From Bifidobacterium lemurum (GTDB taxonomy: Bacteria > Actinomycetota > Actinomycetes > Actinomycetales > Bifidobacteriaceae), in NCBI RefSeq assembly GCF_014898175.1, contig NZ_CP062948.1, forward strand, positions 496,001 to 560,000: 64,000 bases of DNA, read 5' to 3'. The translations under genes were made by a program, and so were the position numbers. Shown here piece after piece: positions 25,734-34,439 of this stretch. The notes below the pieces were generated by a model. It was not told the origin of the DNA, searched no databases, and worked only from the letters and a program-made list of their open reading frames with translations. Position 1 is the first letter of the stretch; each line of letters starts with the position of its first letter.

Positions 25734-27395
25734 ATGACGCAGTCAGAGTATGGGGTGGGCCGTAGTGCGGCGTCACGCAGGCGAACCGGGGGAACAATCA
25801 ACTCGCGCGAACCGGCGCCTGCCACGTTCTTCGATGGCTCGTATTTTTCGGTCAACACTAAAGGGATTCCACAACCGAACGACGAAGGCAAAGAAAGCCG
25901 CATCAAAGGTTATTCCGTGCCGCAATGGCGATACGTCTACACCGCCACGCTGGCGGTGCTCGACGCAATCATGCCGCTGCTCGCATCGGCCATGATGTTC
26001 CTGCTCAACCGGGAGACCTACGACTATCTTCTGCACAGCCACAACTATCCGATCAGCAACCTGATGGTGTTCCTGGTGCTGACGTGCCTCTCCTGGCTCG
26101 CGAGTCTCGCCGCGATGCACTGCTACGAGCGGCATCTCATGGGCGAGGGATACACGCTCTACAGCAAAATCATCAGCGCGGGATTCGCATACTTCATCAT
26201 CCTGTGCACGGCGGCATACCTGTTCAAACTCGACCTTCCGCGGTCTCTGAACGTGTTCGTGCCCATACTGGCCACGTTGTTCACTCTGGTGGAACGCTGG
26301 TGCATGCGGATGGCGCTGCACCGCAACCGCAAACAAGGCGAATACAACTATCCCACCATCCTTATCGGGTCTCCCGAGGGAATCCATACCACAATCACGC
26401 GCCTACGCAAAAGCACCGGCATCGGATACAAGCCCATCGCGGTATGCCCGGTCGCTCTGGACAGCGTCGACGACGGCGGCCCAACGGCAGCACAGCATCT
26501 CGTATCGGTGCCTTTCACACCGCGGGACGAGGAAGAGGCGCGGCTGCGCGTGCTCGCCCTCAACTCGCATCTGCCGCAGACGGCGAAGCAGCTTGGCGCT
26601 TCGTCGGTGCTCATCGCCGACGTGCTGACGCGCGAGTCGGAGACCATGCGCACGCTCTCACTCGCAGTGGAATCCATGGGCATCGAACTGGCGTTCACCA
26701 CCTCGGTCGCGGACCTAGGCGGATCCCTGCTGCATCTGCGCAACGACCCGACCATGCCGGTGCTCACCGCCCGGCTGCCGCAGTATTCGCAGACGACCCG
26801 CATCATCAAACGTCTGTTCGACATCGTGCTGTCGTCCTTCGCGCTGATCATCAGCTCGCCGATCATGCTGTGGGTGGCGTTCAAAGTGAAGCAGGAAGAC
26901 GGCGGCCCCGTGTTCTACTCGCAGCAGCGCATTGGTATCTACGGAAAACCGTTCACCATGTACAAGTTCCGTTCCATGCGCACCGACGCGGACGAGATCA
27001 AAGCGCGGCTCGCCAAGGAGAACGGCATGGAGGACCGCTTCATCTTCAAGCTCAAGGACGATCCGCGAGTCACGAAGATCGGCAAGTTCATTCGCAAAAC
27101 ATCGCTGGACGAGTTCCCGCAGTTCTTCAACGTGTTCAAAGGCGATATGAGCCTGGTCGGACCACGCCCGCCGCTGCCCGAGGAAGTCGCCCGCTACGGG
27201 ACGCTCTACTCCACCCGACTGCTCGTCAAACCGGGCATCACCGGCCCATGGCAGGTCTCCGGGCGAAGCGACCTCACGAAGGAGCAATCCGAATTCGCAG
27301 ACGTCTCCTACATCCAGACGTGGTCCATCACCGGCGACATCGCCCTGCTGTGCAAGACGGTGATGGCGGTGCTCAGAGGCACCGGATCATACTGA
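25734..27395 (+). CDS. undecaprenyl-phosphate sugar phosphotransferase (priming GT) 2
   Basis: A 553-aa paralogue of 22411-23991 with the same plan: membrane helices about 60-210, a CoA-binding-like domain (TILIGSPEGIHTTITRLRKS), then the catalytic domain with KRLFDIVLSSFALI, FRSMRTDADEIK, KTSLDEFPQFFNVFKGDMSL, VGPRPPLPEE and KPGITGPWQVSGRSD. It would start EPS repeat units on undecaprenyl phosphate. No clear Shine-Dalgarno is close to the ATG; GGAACTCT lies about 12 bases upstream. It is transcribed away from the first copy. Having two such genes in one cluster is known in bifidobacteria, and which one is used cannot be read here. Confidence 0.92.
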   Translation: MTQSEYGVGRSAASRRRTGGTINSREPAPATFFDGSYFSVNTKGIPQPNDEGKESRIKGYSVPQWRYVYTATLAVLDAIMPLLASAMMFLLNRETYDYLLHSHNYPISNLMVFLVLTCLSWLASLAAMHCYERHLMGEGYTLYSKIISAGFAYFIILCTAAYLFKLDLPRSLNVFVPILATLFTLVERWCMRMALHRNRKQGEYNYPTILIGSPEGIHTTITRLRKSTGIGYKPIAVCPVALDSVDDGGPTAAQHLVSVPFTPRDEEEARLRVLALNSHLPQTAKQLGASSVLIADVLTRESETMRTLSLAVESMGIELAFTTSVADLGGSLLHLRNDPTMPVLTARLPQYSQTTRIIKRLFDIVLSSFALIISSPIMLWVAFKVKQEDGGPVFYSQQRIGIYGKPFTMYKFRSMRTDADEIKARLAKENGMEDRFIFKLKDDPRVTKIGKFIRKTSLDEFPQFFNVFKGDMSLVGPRPPLPEEVARYGTLYSTRLLVKPGITGPWQVSGRSDLTKEQSEFADVSYIQTWSITGDIALLCKTVMAVLRGTGSY

Positions 27396-27462
27396 TCGCG
27401 GGCGGAGCGGCTATTGGCGTTTCGAAGCTTCGACGCTTTCTCGTTCGTTCATTTCAGCTTTC

Positions 27463-27492
27463 GGTCGGGAATCAATCCCGGCCTTTTCTTTT
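27463..27492 (+). terminator. intrinsic terminator after priming GT 2
   Basis: The stem GGTCGGGA/TCCCGGCC (27463-27470 and 27476-27483) is followed by TTTTCTTTT, 68 bp after the stop codon. Confidence 0.75.
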
Positions 27493-27504
27493 GCATACCT
27501 CATT

Positions 27505-27552
27505 AGACCTGTGTGCGTATGATACTCGTGAGTATCGTACGCACACAGGTCT
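27505..27552. repeat. 48-bp near-perfect palindrome
   Basis: Arms of 23 bp with one mismatch around a central GT, containing GATACTCGTGAGTATC. It lies between the convergent priming GT and ATPase genes and could end transcription of the ATPase gene. The centre resembles the ATACTTATAAGTAT sites upstream of the same ATPase gene. Confidence 0.9.
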
Positions 27553-27567
27553 AGACAGATGTGATGG

Positions 27568-28974
27568 CTAGCGGTAAAGGTCTTGGACTGAAAGGAACTC
27601 GACCTTGCCCGCGTATTTGCTGCGCGTCGCTTCGGAGACTTCAACCTTGCTGAAGAACATGAAATACGTGGTGTCGTAGCCGGAGATAAGTCCTTCCCGT
27701 GCCAGTAATGACTCAACGGCTTCGGTTTCGTTGAAGGTGTTTCGCCATTTGCATTCGCCCAGCAAAATCTCTTTCGATTGTCGATTCGCAAGCACCACAT
27801 CAATATCCGTCTGCTCACGTTTACGCGGATCATTACCCCACCATTTGCCGAATCGAGTAGCGAGGAAAGGCATCCGCTCTCCTTCCACATTCACACGAAC
27901 GAGCCACTGCATGCACAGCGTCTCAAACTGCTGCCCCACATACGTGGAAAACGCATCACCGAACGCAAGCTGACGAATCACACGCTCACCAGCCTTGTTG
28001 TCAATCGCGTCAAGCGCGGGACTCACGAACCGGTACCAGTACGCGAAAAACGGATCTTTGATGGAATACAAACCTCTGCGAGACTTCTCCGGACTCTCGC
28101 CGAACGGCACTTTGCGCTCCACCAGGCCTAGGCTCTCAAGAGTTTTCAGATACTTGCCAATCCCATGCTCTCCCACCCCGGAATGTTCTGCAATAATCTT
28201 CGGCGTAGTGCTTCCGCCCGCAATCGCCTGAAGCACGGAATAATACAAAGCCGGCTCACGCAACTCCTCACGCAACAGCATGGACGGCTCCTCACGCAGC
28301 AAGCCAAGCTGGTTGAAACATAGATTGAGCACGTTGCTCTCAAAATCAGCCTGCGGATCCAGCTGCGCCAAATAGTATGGCGTTCCGCCAAACGCAGCGT
28401 ACGTATTCACCAATTCTTCCGGGGCGGCATCGGGAAGGAATTCAGCGGCGGTACGGTAATCCAATGGCTGCAACTGAATCTGGGCTGTGCGTCTGCCGTA
28501 CAGCGGACTCTTGTAGCCCAACACCTCGCTTTCCATGAAGCCTTCGTTGCTGCCGGAGAGAATCATCATGATATTGGAGTCTTTGAATCCATGATCGATG
28601 GCGATCTGCAATTCTGACGGAAGATTATCATCCATCATCGCAGCGTAGGGGAACTCGTCAAACACAAAAACGAAACGATCCTCCATGTCTTGGGACTGCC
28701 GAACCACAAACGACAACGCTGCGGACCAATCCTCGAACGGAGGTAATGATTCATAGTTGAAAAACCCGGCCACAACTGTGGTGAACCGACGAAGGTTCAC
28801 GATATTACTGCGTTGCAGAGCGGTGAAATACAACACTCTTTTGTCTTTGACGAATTCATCAATCAGAGCGGTCTTGCCAATACGACGACGTCCGTAAATC
28901 ACCGCCATTTCGAATCGATTTCGCTTGAACATGGAGTTCAATGCATTCAATTCATCAGTGCGTCCGACAAACAT
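27568..28974 (-). CDS. AAA ATPase with DUF234-type C-terminus
   Basis: A 468-aa ATPase. It begins FVGRTDELNALNSMF, with Walker A YGRRRIGKTAL and Walker B VFVFDEFPYAA; sensor 1 is MILSGSNEGFM. A winged-helix-like middle part (TTPKIIAEHSGVGEHGIGKY) leads to a C-terminal PD-(D/E)XK-like motif, TDIDVVLANRQSKEILLGECKW. This is the ATPase_2/DUF234 architecture, first noted in archaea, with no settled role. The start at 28974 is chosen for GAAGGAAGG nine bases upstream. Related palindromes lie both before and after it. Confidence 0.87.
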   Translation of the reverse strand: MFVGRTDELNALNSMFKRNRFEMAVIYGRRRIGKTALIDEFVKDKRVLYFTALQRSNIVNLRRFTTVVAGFFNYESLPPFEDWSAALSFVVRQSQDMEDRFVFVFDEFPYAAMMDDNLPSELQIAIDHGFKDSNIMMILSGSNEGFMESEVLGYKSPLYGRRTAQIQLQPLDYRTAAEFLPDAAPEELVNTYAAFGGTPYYLAQLDPQADFESNVLNLCFNQLGLLREEPSMLLREELREPALYYSVLQAIAGGSTTPKIIAEHSGVGEHGIGKYLKTLESLGLVERKVPFGESPEKSRRGLYSIKDPFFAYWYRFVSPALDAIDNKAGERVIRQLAFGDAFSTYVGQQFETLCMQWLVRVNVEGERMPFLATRFGKWWGNDPRKREQTDIDVVLANRQSKEILLGECKWRNTFNETEAVESLLAREGLISGYDTTYFMFFSKVEVSEATRSKYAGKVEFLSVQDLYR

Positions 28975-28998
28975 GCAAGACCTTCCTTCAATCAATCA

Positions 28999-29073
28999 TG
29001 CAAATAGCATACTTATAAGTATCCTACTCGTAAGTATGTTATTTGCATACTTACGAGTCTCTTGTATGCAAAT
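28999..29073 (-). promoter_or_regulatory. palindrome cluster upstream of DUF234-type ATPase
   Basis: Arms 28999-29015 and 29031-29047 (TGCAAATAGCATACTTA and its near complement) form a 17-bp stem. Inside is ATACTTATAAGTAT (29009-29022), a perfect palindrome. ATTTGCATAC (29041-29050) pairs again with GTATGCAAAT (29064-29073). The cluster lies 25-100 bp upstream of the start, so an operator is likely. Confidence 0.6.
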
Positions 29074-29764
29074 GATCGATGCGCAGGAGTGACAGGCCAT
29101 CCAAACTCCGCGAGCGCGTTATCCCGCGCGCTGTAGTCGGGAAAAATCGCACGGTGTCCAAATACGGTATGGGCTGCAACTTGCAGCATTCCGGTCGCGC
29201 GGCCATATAAAGGTGACTTCGGCCACGCAACCTATGAATGACATGTATCAAATCACAATTTGTCAAATCACGATTTGTCAAATTACGATTTGATAAATTC
29301 TCAAGTGAAACTGGACCAGCCATTACGGCCAATCCCTCCCTGCATAACGGTGCGGCACGACAGCCTATCCATCGCAACAATGCCTTTCCAGAAGCAGCGC
29401 ACGAGACACGGTAGTCGGATATACACTTGAAAAGGACGAGACTGGAGCCATTGTGAGCAGACCGTTGCACGGATTAGAACTGTTGGCGTTTGCATATCCC
29501 TCAGCGTGGATGATCTGACATCAACTATCGGAACATCCATTCCAAGAACAACAAACCAGGCAACAATCCACGCAAACATCGGCCCGCACGATGGATGGGG
29601 CGAAGTCAAACGAAATCATCGGGCGAGACTAAACGGAACCGGACCGAAACCCTCGAACGGAATCGGACGGAAACCGGACGGATGGGCACAGGTGGGCGTA
29701 AAGTGTTCGCGTCGCCGCAAGCCTAGACGGGGCGCGCCGACGGCAGGAAGAAGATGCAGAACGA
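29074..29764. other. gene-free gap with three 15-bp-phased dyads
   Basis: No convincing gene in about 690 bp. Three copies of CAAAT-N4-ATTTG stand at 29249-29262, 29264-29277 and 29279-29292 with an exact 15-bp period. The minus-strand frame running through them has no start or similarity that I recognise. Confidence 0.6.
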
Positions 29765-31423
29765 ATGGCCGGAGCCATAAGCACAACACGCAGCAACACC
29801 GTGCTGACCCAAGAGGATTCGTATAGGAACGGACACCTTACGAAGGCCGCCTTCATCTCCATCGCCATACTTACATTCATCACCTTCGTCGGCAACTTCA
29901 CGCAATTGCAGTTGAGCGCCGCCCTGCCGACCATCGTCTCCGAATTCGGCATCTCCGTGACCACCGGGCAGTGGCTCACCTCCATCTTCCAGCTCGTGAT
30001 GGGCGTGATGGTGCCGCTGACCGCGTTTCTCACCCGGCGGTTCTCCACCCGCCAGATCGTCATCGCGTCCATGGCGGTGTTCACCATCGGCTCGCTGCTG
30101 GCGTGGCTTGGATCCTCCTTCGCGCTCGTGCTGTTCGGGCGACTGCTCGAAGCGGTCGGCACCGGCGTGATGTGGCCGGTCCTGCAGATCACCGTCTTCT
30201 CCATCTATCCGCTGTCGCGGCGCGGCATGGCCATGGGCACGGTCGGCATGGCCATGAGCGTGGCCCCCGCCATCGGACCGACCATCGGCGGGTGGCAGAC
30301 CGATATGAACGGCTGGCGCTCCATCTTCCTGACGCTCACCATCATCGGCGGCGTCTCGCTGATCGTGGCCACGCTGTGGCTGCGCAACTTCGGCGCGAAC
30401 GACAAGAACGCCAAAGCGGACTTCTTCTCCGTGGGACTGTCGATCTTCGGATTCGGCGGGCTGATGTTCGGATTCACGAACATCGAATCCTACGACGTCG
30501 CGCATCCGATGGTGTGGGCGCCCATGATCATCGGATTGGGTGGCATCGTATGGTTCGTACTGCGGCAGGTGCGTGGGGCGCGGCGCTTCAACGAGGCGGC
30601 GCGGTTCGTGGCGCGCGCCAAAATGGGCGTCGCAGTCGATGACGGCACAGGCACGGCTCCAAGCGCCGAAGCCATCGCACGGGCCAAAGCCACCCAGCCT
30701 CCCCTGCTGGATTTGGGCGTGCTGAGGAACCGGTCGTTCACCATCGGCACGCTGTGCGCGTCGCTGTCGTTCTTCGCGTTCAGCTCGATCATGGTGATCA
30801 TGCCGTTGTACATTCAAGACGACCGCGGGTATTCGGCCACCATGAGCGGCCTCATCATGCTGCCCGGCGCACTCGGACAGGCCATCTCGCAGTTTCTCGG
30901 CGGCAAAACGCTCGACCGGCTCGGCGCGCGGCCGGTGGCGCTCATCGGATCGATCACCCTGCTGTTCGGAACCGCCATGATGAGCACCGTCAGCGCGGAT
31001 TCGTGGATCTGGTGGGTGTCGATCTGGCAGTTCGTGCGGCAGATCGGCATGGGCTTCGTGCTGATGCCCATCACCACATGGTCGTTGAACTGCCTGGAGC
31101 CTTCGGAGGTGTCGGCCGGGTCGGCCGTGACCAATACGGCGAGGCAGATCGCGGGTGCCGTGGGCGCGCCCGTGCTGGTGATTCTTATGGAGACGTTCAC
31201 CGACATGCGCCACGCGGCGTTGGGCGGCGGCGCGGAAACCTATGCGGCCGCGAACATCTTCGGCGTGCAGTGGGCGCTGCGCATCAGCGCCTTCCTGGTG
31301 TTGTGCATGGTGGTGCTCGTGCTGTTCGGAGTCAAGGGCGACGGCGCCGGTTCGACGAGAGACCTGACCCATCGCGCCTTGGCCCGCGCCCGAGCCCAAC
31401 ACGAAGCGCACCGCGGCAAATAA
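29765..31423 (+). CDS. DHA2-family (EmrB/QacA) drug exporter
   Basis: A 552-aa MFS transporter with about 14 membrane helices. QWLTSIFQLVMGVMVPLTAF and FLTRRFSTRQ match DHA2 motif A, and LGRLLEAVGTGVMWPVLQ-type motif B follows (RLLEAVGTGVMWPVL). The C-half has GGKTLDRLGARP. It would export toxic compounds using proton flow. The first ATG has only weak AGGAAGA nearby. It stands alone, and a hairpin repeat begins 41 bp after the stop (31464). Confidence 0.88.
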   Translation: MAGAISTTRSNTVLTQEDSYRNGHLTKAAFISIAILTFITFVGNFTQLQLSAALPTIVSEFGISVTTGQWLTSIFQLVMGVMVPLTAFLTRRFSTRQIVIASMAVFTIGSLLAWLGSSFALVLFGRLLEAVGTGVMWPVLQITVFSIYPLSRRGMAMGTVGMAMSVAPAIGPTIGGWQTDMNGWRSIFLTLTIIGGVSLIVATLWLRNFGANDKNAKADFFSVGLSIFGFGGLMFGFTNIESYDVAHPMVWAPMIIGLGGIVWFVLRQVRGARRFNEAARFVARAKMGVAVDDGTGTAPSAEAIARAKATQPPLLDLGVLRNRSFTIGTLCASLSFFAFSSIMVIMPLYIQDDRGYSATMSGLIMLPGALGQAISQFLGGKTLDRLGARPVALIGSITLLFGTAMMSTVSADSWIWWVSIWQFVRQIGMGFVLMPITTWSLNCLEPSEVSAGSAVTNTARQIAGAVGAPVLVILMETFTDMRHAALGGGAETYAAANIFGVQWALRISAFLVLCMVVLVLFGVKGDGAGSTRDLTHRALARARAQHEAHRGK

Positions 31424-31463
31424 CCCACGCCCCGCTCTCCTCGCTCTCCGACAGGGCGGAATT

Positions 31464-31570
31464 CGAGTTTGGTGTGTCCGGATTGGGAGAGAAGGCGTTT
31501 TCCCCACACCAAACTCGAGAATCAAACGTTTTACCCAAACACCTCTCCGAAGCTGGACACACCAAACTCG
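31464..31570. repeat. 107-bp hairpin repeat, copy 1
   Basis: It begins CGAGTTTGGTGTGTCC and ends GGACACACCAAACTCG, with a third CCACACCAAACTCGAGAA in the middle. The outer arms and the inner pair can form alternative hairpins. The copies at 32930-33036 and 34013-34119 have the same length and nearly the same sequence. Confidence 0.95.
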
Positions 31571-32001
31571 ATATCGCCCCGCATTCGATGTCCAGAAGAC
31601 CACAATGAACGGGATAAGACAAGACGAACCACGACGGATAGGTAAGCCGGAACGGCCTAGCAGCCCACGTTTTGAATGAACCGGCGTGGGGCAAATCTCA
31701 ACAAGGCAACCAGATCAGACGAACGGACCGGAGAATCGAAGGAAACTGAAACGATCCCGGAACAACAAGGGTGGGAAACATCTTCGTTTCTCATGTCGAG
31801 TCGGTATGAGTCAACCACGACCAAACGGTCGATCAAACCGGAGCAAGCGATGAAACCGATTGGAACGCTCGACGAAACAACGCCTCTGAAGTTATCCACA
31901 TTGAGCTGAATTGATGTGAATAAACGAAAGTTATTCCACTTATCCACCATTTCCAACAAGCGGGTTGCGATGAGCGGGTACACCCCTCTAGCGTAAGGCG
32001 C
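31571..32001. other. gene-free stretch between repeat 1 and nuclease gene
   Basis: About 430 bp with no convincing gene. GGGTACACCCC at 31976-31986 resembles the EPS promoter dyads and lies 16 bp before the next start. Confidence 0.4.
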
Positions 32002-32916
32002 ATGAACAATACGACTATGAGCGAGGGTAGCGAAGCCTTCGTGGAACGAGTGCATAACGACATCGCATACGGCGCGCTTCAAGAGGAATCACGACGTATG
32101 CAGGAGCGATGCAACCAAGCCAATCAGGAGAGGGAGAAGCCTCTCATCTACAGCCACATCACCGCTTTGGCGTTGCTTGGCGCGGAATTGCCAAAGCAGA
32201 CTCGTCTCTCAACGAACGCGCTTCACGTGGCGGTAAGGAACAACAACGCCCGCTACCAGCAACAAGGCATCAAACGTCTGCGGTGGAGCAACGGCGCAGG
32301 ACTTGACCAGCCTTATATCGTGGGAGATGTGCAATGCGTACCACCAGCGGTGGCGTGGGCGCAGATGGCGCAGTATCTGACGCTCAGCGAGCTTGTCGTG
32401 CTCGCGGATTCGTTGACGCGGCGGGACAAGCGTATGAAGTTGTGTGAGAGAAACGATTTTGTCATACTTTTGGCGGAATCCGGCCTGTTCTGGGGAAAGC
32501 AGAAATGCAAGAAGGCGTTGCGGCTCATGAAGGAGGATACCGACTCCTCGCAGGAGACACGGACTCGTTTGGTGTTAAGACAGCATGGACTGCCAGACAT
32601 GGAGGTGAACCACGCCGTCTACGACGACGCCGGTGACCATATCTGGCTGCTGGATATGGCGTTTCCCGATCAGAAGGTTTGCATTGAATATCAGGGCGAC
32701 CAACATCGCACCGACAAACACCAATATCGACAAGACAACATTAAGCAAAGGCATCTAAGAGACATGGGATGGGCCGTGATCTGCGCCACCGCAAAGGATC
32801 TGAGCAGCGCTGAGGCGAAACTTGATCTGGCACGCAGCGTCGCCAAGGCATTGCACATGCGGCTACCACCGAAATTAACCGGAGTTTGCCGATACTTGCT
32901 CGAGGAAATTATCTGA
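32002..32916 (+). CDS. DUF559-like (PD-(D/E)XK) endonuclease-domain protein
   Basis: A 304-aa protein with a weak TAAGG ribosome site. The C-terminal 100 residues hold a restriction-endonuclease-like motif: LLDMAFPDQKVCIEYQGDQH, with D, then E-x-Q, then RHLRDMGWAVICATAKDL. This is the DUF559/Vsr-like fold. The N-terminal 190 residues resemble AbiEi-like proteins common in actinobacteria (WAQMAQYLTLSELVVLADSL). Such proteins are often linked to toxin-antitoxin or mobile regions, but their role is unproven. It lies between hairpin repeats 1 and 2. Confidence 0.8.
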   Translation: MNNTTMSEGSEAFVERVHNDIAYGALQEESRRMQERCNQANQEREKPLIYSHITALALLGAELPKQTRLSTNALHVAVRNNNARYQQQGIKRLRWSNGAGLDQPYIVGDVQCVPPAVAWAQMAQYLTLSELVVLADSLTRRDKRMKLCERNDFVILLAESGLFWGKQKCKKALRLMKEDTDSSQETRTRLVLRQHGLPDMEVNHAVYDDAGDHIWLLDMAFPDQKVCIEYQGDQHRTDKHQYRQDNIKQRHLRDMGWAVICATAKDLSSAEAKLDLARSVAKALHMRLPPKLTGVCRYLLEEII

Positions 32917-32929
32917 CAGAGGCGGGGTT

Positions 32930-33036
32930 CGAGTTTGGTGTGTCCGGATTGGGAGAGAAGGCGTTTTCCCCACACCGAACTCGAGAATCAAACGTTTTAC
33001 CCAGACGCCCCTTCGAAGCCGGCCACACCAAACTCG
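32930..33036. repeat. 107-bp hairpin repeat, copy 2
   Basis: The same hairpin as at 31464-31570 with a few changes (ACCGAACTCGAGAA; GGCCACACCAAACTCG). It begins 13 bp after the nuclease gene stop. Confidence 0.95.
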
Positions 33037-33226
33037 ACATCAGCTCTTTCGGCGTCCGAAGAGACAAAAACCAGGAGAGGAAATGGAGACCGAAAACGGT
33101 TGGAAGACCGGAATGAGCAAAGCTCGGATTCTCCAACCTGAGACATCCTCAATCGACCAGAATAAGGCAATCAAGCCGGTTGCCACACCCAATAATTGTC
33201 AATACTTCTGTAAGGCGGTAGTATTA

Positions 33227-33505
33227 ATGCGGTTCGCAGATAAACGACTGGAACGATTTTGGGAATCGGGAATCATCCCATCCCAATATCCGCAAGGCGT
33301 GGCACGAACGCTGATGAGAAAACTGCAGATGCTTGACGCTGCTGAGTACCCCCAAGCGTTACGGACCCCGCCTGGCAACCGTTTCGAGGAGTTATCCGGA
33401 GACCTGGCCAGCCATTACAGCGTCCGCGTCAATAGGCAATGGCGGCTGGTGTTTCGATGGGACAGGAAGGAGGCCACCGATGTTCGATTCGTCGACTACC
33501 ACTGA
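33227..33505 (+). CDS. higB: HigB/RelE-family toxin
   Basis: A 92-aa protein, the usual HigB size, starting at the ATG at 33227. It shows RFADKRLERFWESG at the start and PPGNRFEELSGDLASHYSVR then RQWRLVFRW, the RelE/HigB mRNA-interferase fold. It would cut mRNA on the ribosome unless bound by the antitoxin. The ATG has AAGGCGG nearby; an upstream in-frame start at 33083 would add 48 unconserved residues. It overlaps higA by 26 nt. Confidence 0.9.
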   Translation: MRFADKRLERFWESGIIPSQYPQGVARTLMRKLQMLDAAEYPQALRTPPGNRFEELSGDLASHYSVRVNRQWRLVFRWDRKEATDVRFVDYH

Positions 33506-33884
33506 CGAGACAACGAGCGTTGTCAGTGACAACACCAAGAGCATGAGCCCCGCACATGACTCGCCGGCAAGCGCCAACGAAACAGCTGGCGTCGCCATGA
33601 CGGACTTGCTCTCCACCCCGGGAGAGATTCTCGAAGAGGAGTTTCTTTCGCCACTGGGCATCTCTCATTACCGATTAGCCAAATCCATCGGCGTATCGCA
33701 GTCCGCGATCAGCGACATCATTCATGGGCGTCGCGCGATCACCGCACGCATGTCGCTGCTGCTGGGCATGGCATTGGGAACCGGACCTCATTTCTGGATG
33801 AATCTGCAATCCACGTATGACTTGAAAAAGGCCGAAGCCGAAGGCATTCCAACCATCGAACCCCTGATACGTAAAAACGCCTGA
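33480..33884 (+). CDS. higA: HigA-family antitoxin
   Basis: A 134-aa protein. The start at 33480 has GGAAGGAGG just upstream. After a polar, Ser/Thr-rich extension of about 40 residues comes the HigA domain: TPGEILEEEFLSPLGISHYR, then the helix-turn-helix AKSIGVSQSAISDIIHGRRA and the tail TGPHFWMNLQSTYDL. It would neutralise HigB and repress the shared promoter. The N-terminal extension is longer than in ordinary HigA. It ends 128 bp before repeat 3. Confidence 0.9.
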   Translation: MFDSSTTTDETTSVVSDNTKSMSPAHDSPASANETAGVAMTDLLSTPGEILEEEFLSPLGISHYRLAKSIGVSQSAISDIIHGRRAITARMSLLLGMALGTGPHFWMNLQSTYDLKKAEAEGIPTIEPLIRKNA

Positions 33885-34012
33885 CTTCGACGCAAGCCGC
33901 ACCGGGGCAGACAGCCCCGATCACCCGCCCTCGGACAGGACGGGTGATCGCTGTGGCGTTGCGGAACGACTGCGAACACAACCCACTTCCCACCTCTGAC
34001 AGAGGCGGGGTT

Positions 34013-34119
34013 CGAGTTTGGTGTGTCCGGATTGGGAGAGAAGGCGTTTTCCCCACACCAAACTCGAGAATCAAACGTTTTACCCACGCGCCTCTTCGAA
34101 GTCGGACACACCAAACTCG
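34013..34119. repeat. 107-bp hairpin repeat, copy 3
   Basis: The third copy, closest to copy 1 in the central part and to copy 2 at the left edge (GACAGAGGCGGGGTT just upstream in both). It follows the higBA genes. Confidence 0.95.
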
Positions 34120-34439
34120 ATATCACTGCGTGCGCAACGCCAAAAGGGTGAAGCTGACGAATAGGGACCGAACCTCACAGACGAGATCCGAACTCCATAG
34201 GCAGGATTCAGAGAACGGCGTTCGCAAGATTTGGAAAAATACGAGTTATGAGAGTTTGAGGAATAGCGGTTACGAGCACAACCGAAATTTACGAAACGGC
34301 GCGGGTGGGCGGCTCTGACGAGTTATTCTCCGCATGGAAAACGCGCGGATAGAAATGAGCAAGACAGAGCCAAACGGACACCCCTCCGGACATCGAACCG
34401 CTGGCGGACAAAGCGCTGGCTCCAATATGAGACAGCGCT
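34120..34439. other. gene-free gap
   Basis: About 320 bp; no gene, repeat or clear hairpin was found. Confidence 0.45.

Noticed and set aside
25925..27571. A 548-codon plus-strand frame inside the second priming transferase
   Set aside because: Out of frame with a complete sugar transferase; no domain recognised.
29249..29292. CRISPR array
   Set aside because: Only three repeats with a 15-bp period and no spacers; better read as operator dyads.
29723..31603. A 626-codon minus-strand frame over the DHA2 exporter
   Set aside because: Antisense to a clear MFS gene; composition rich in His/Arg/Gln is typical of a shadow frame in GC-rich DNA.
32930..33036. tRNA gene suggested by GGGGTTCGAGTTTGG
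   Set aside because: No acceptor stem or anticodon arm fits; the string belongs to the hairpin repeat. No tRNA or rRNA seen elsewhere.
31464..34119. A true integron
   Set aside because: No integrase in the window, and the R'/R'' core sites of attC were not recognisable; kept only as a cassette-like observation.
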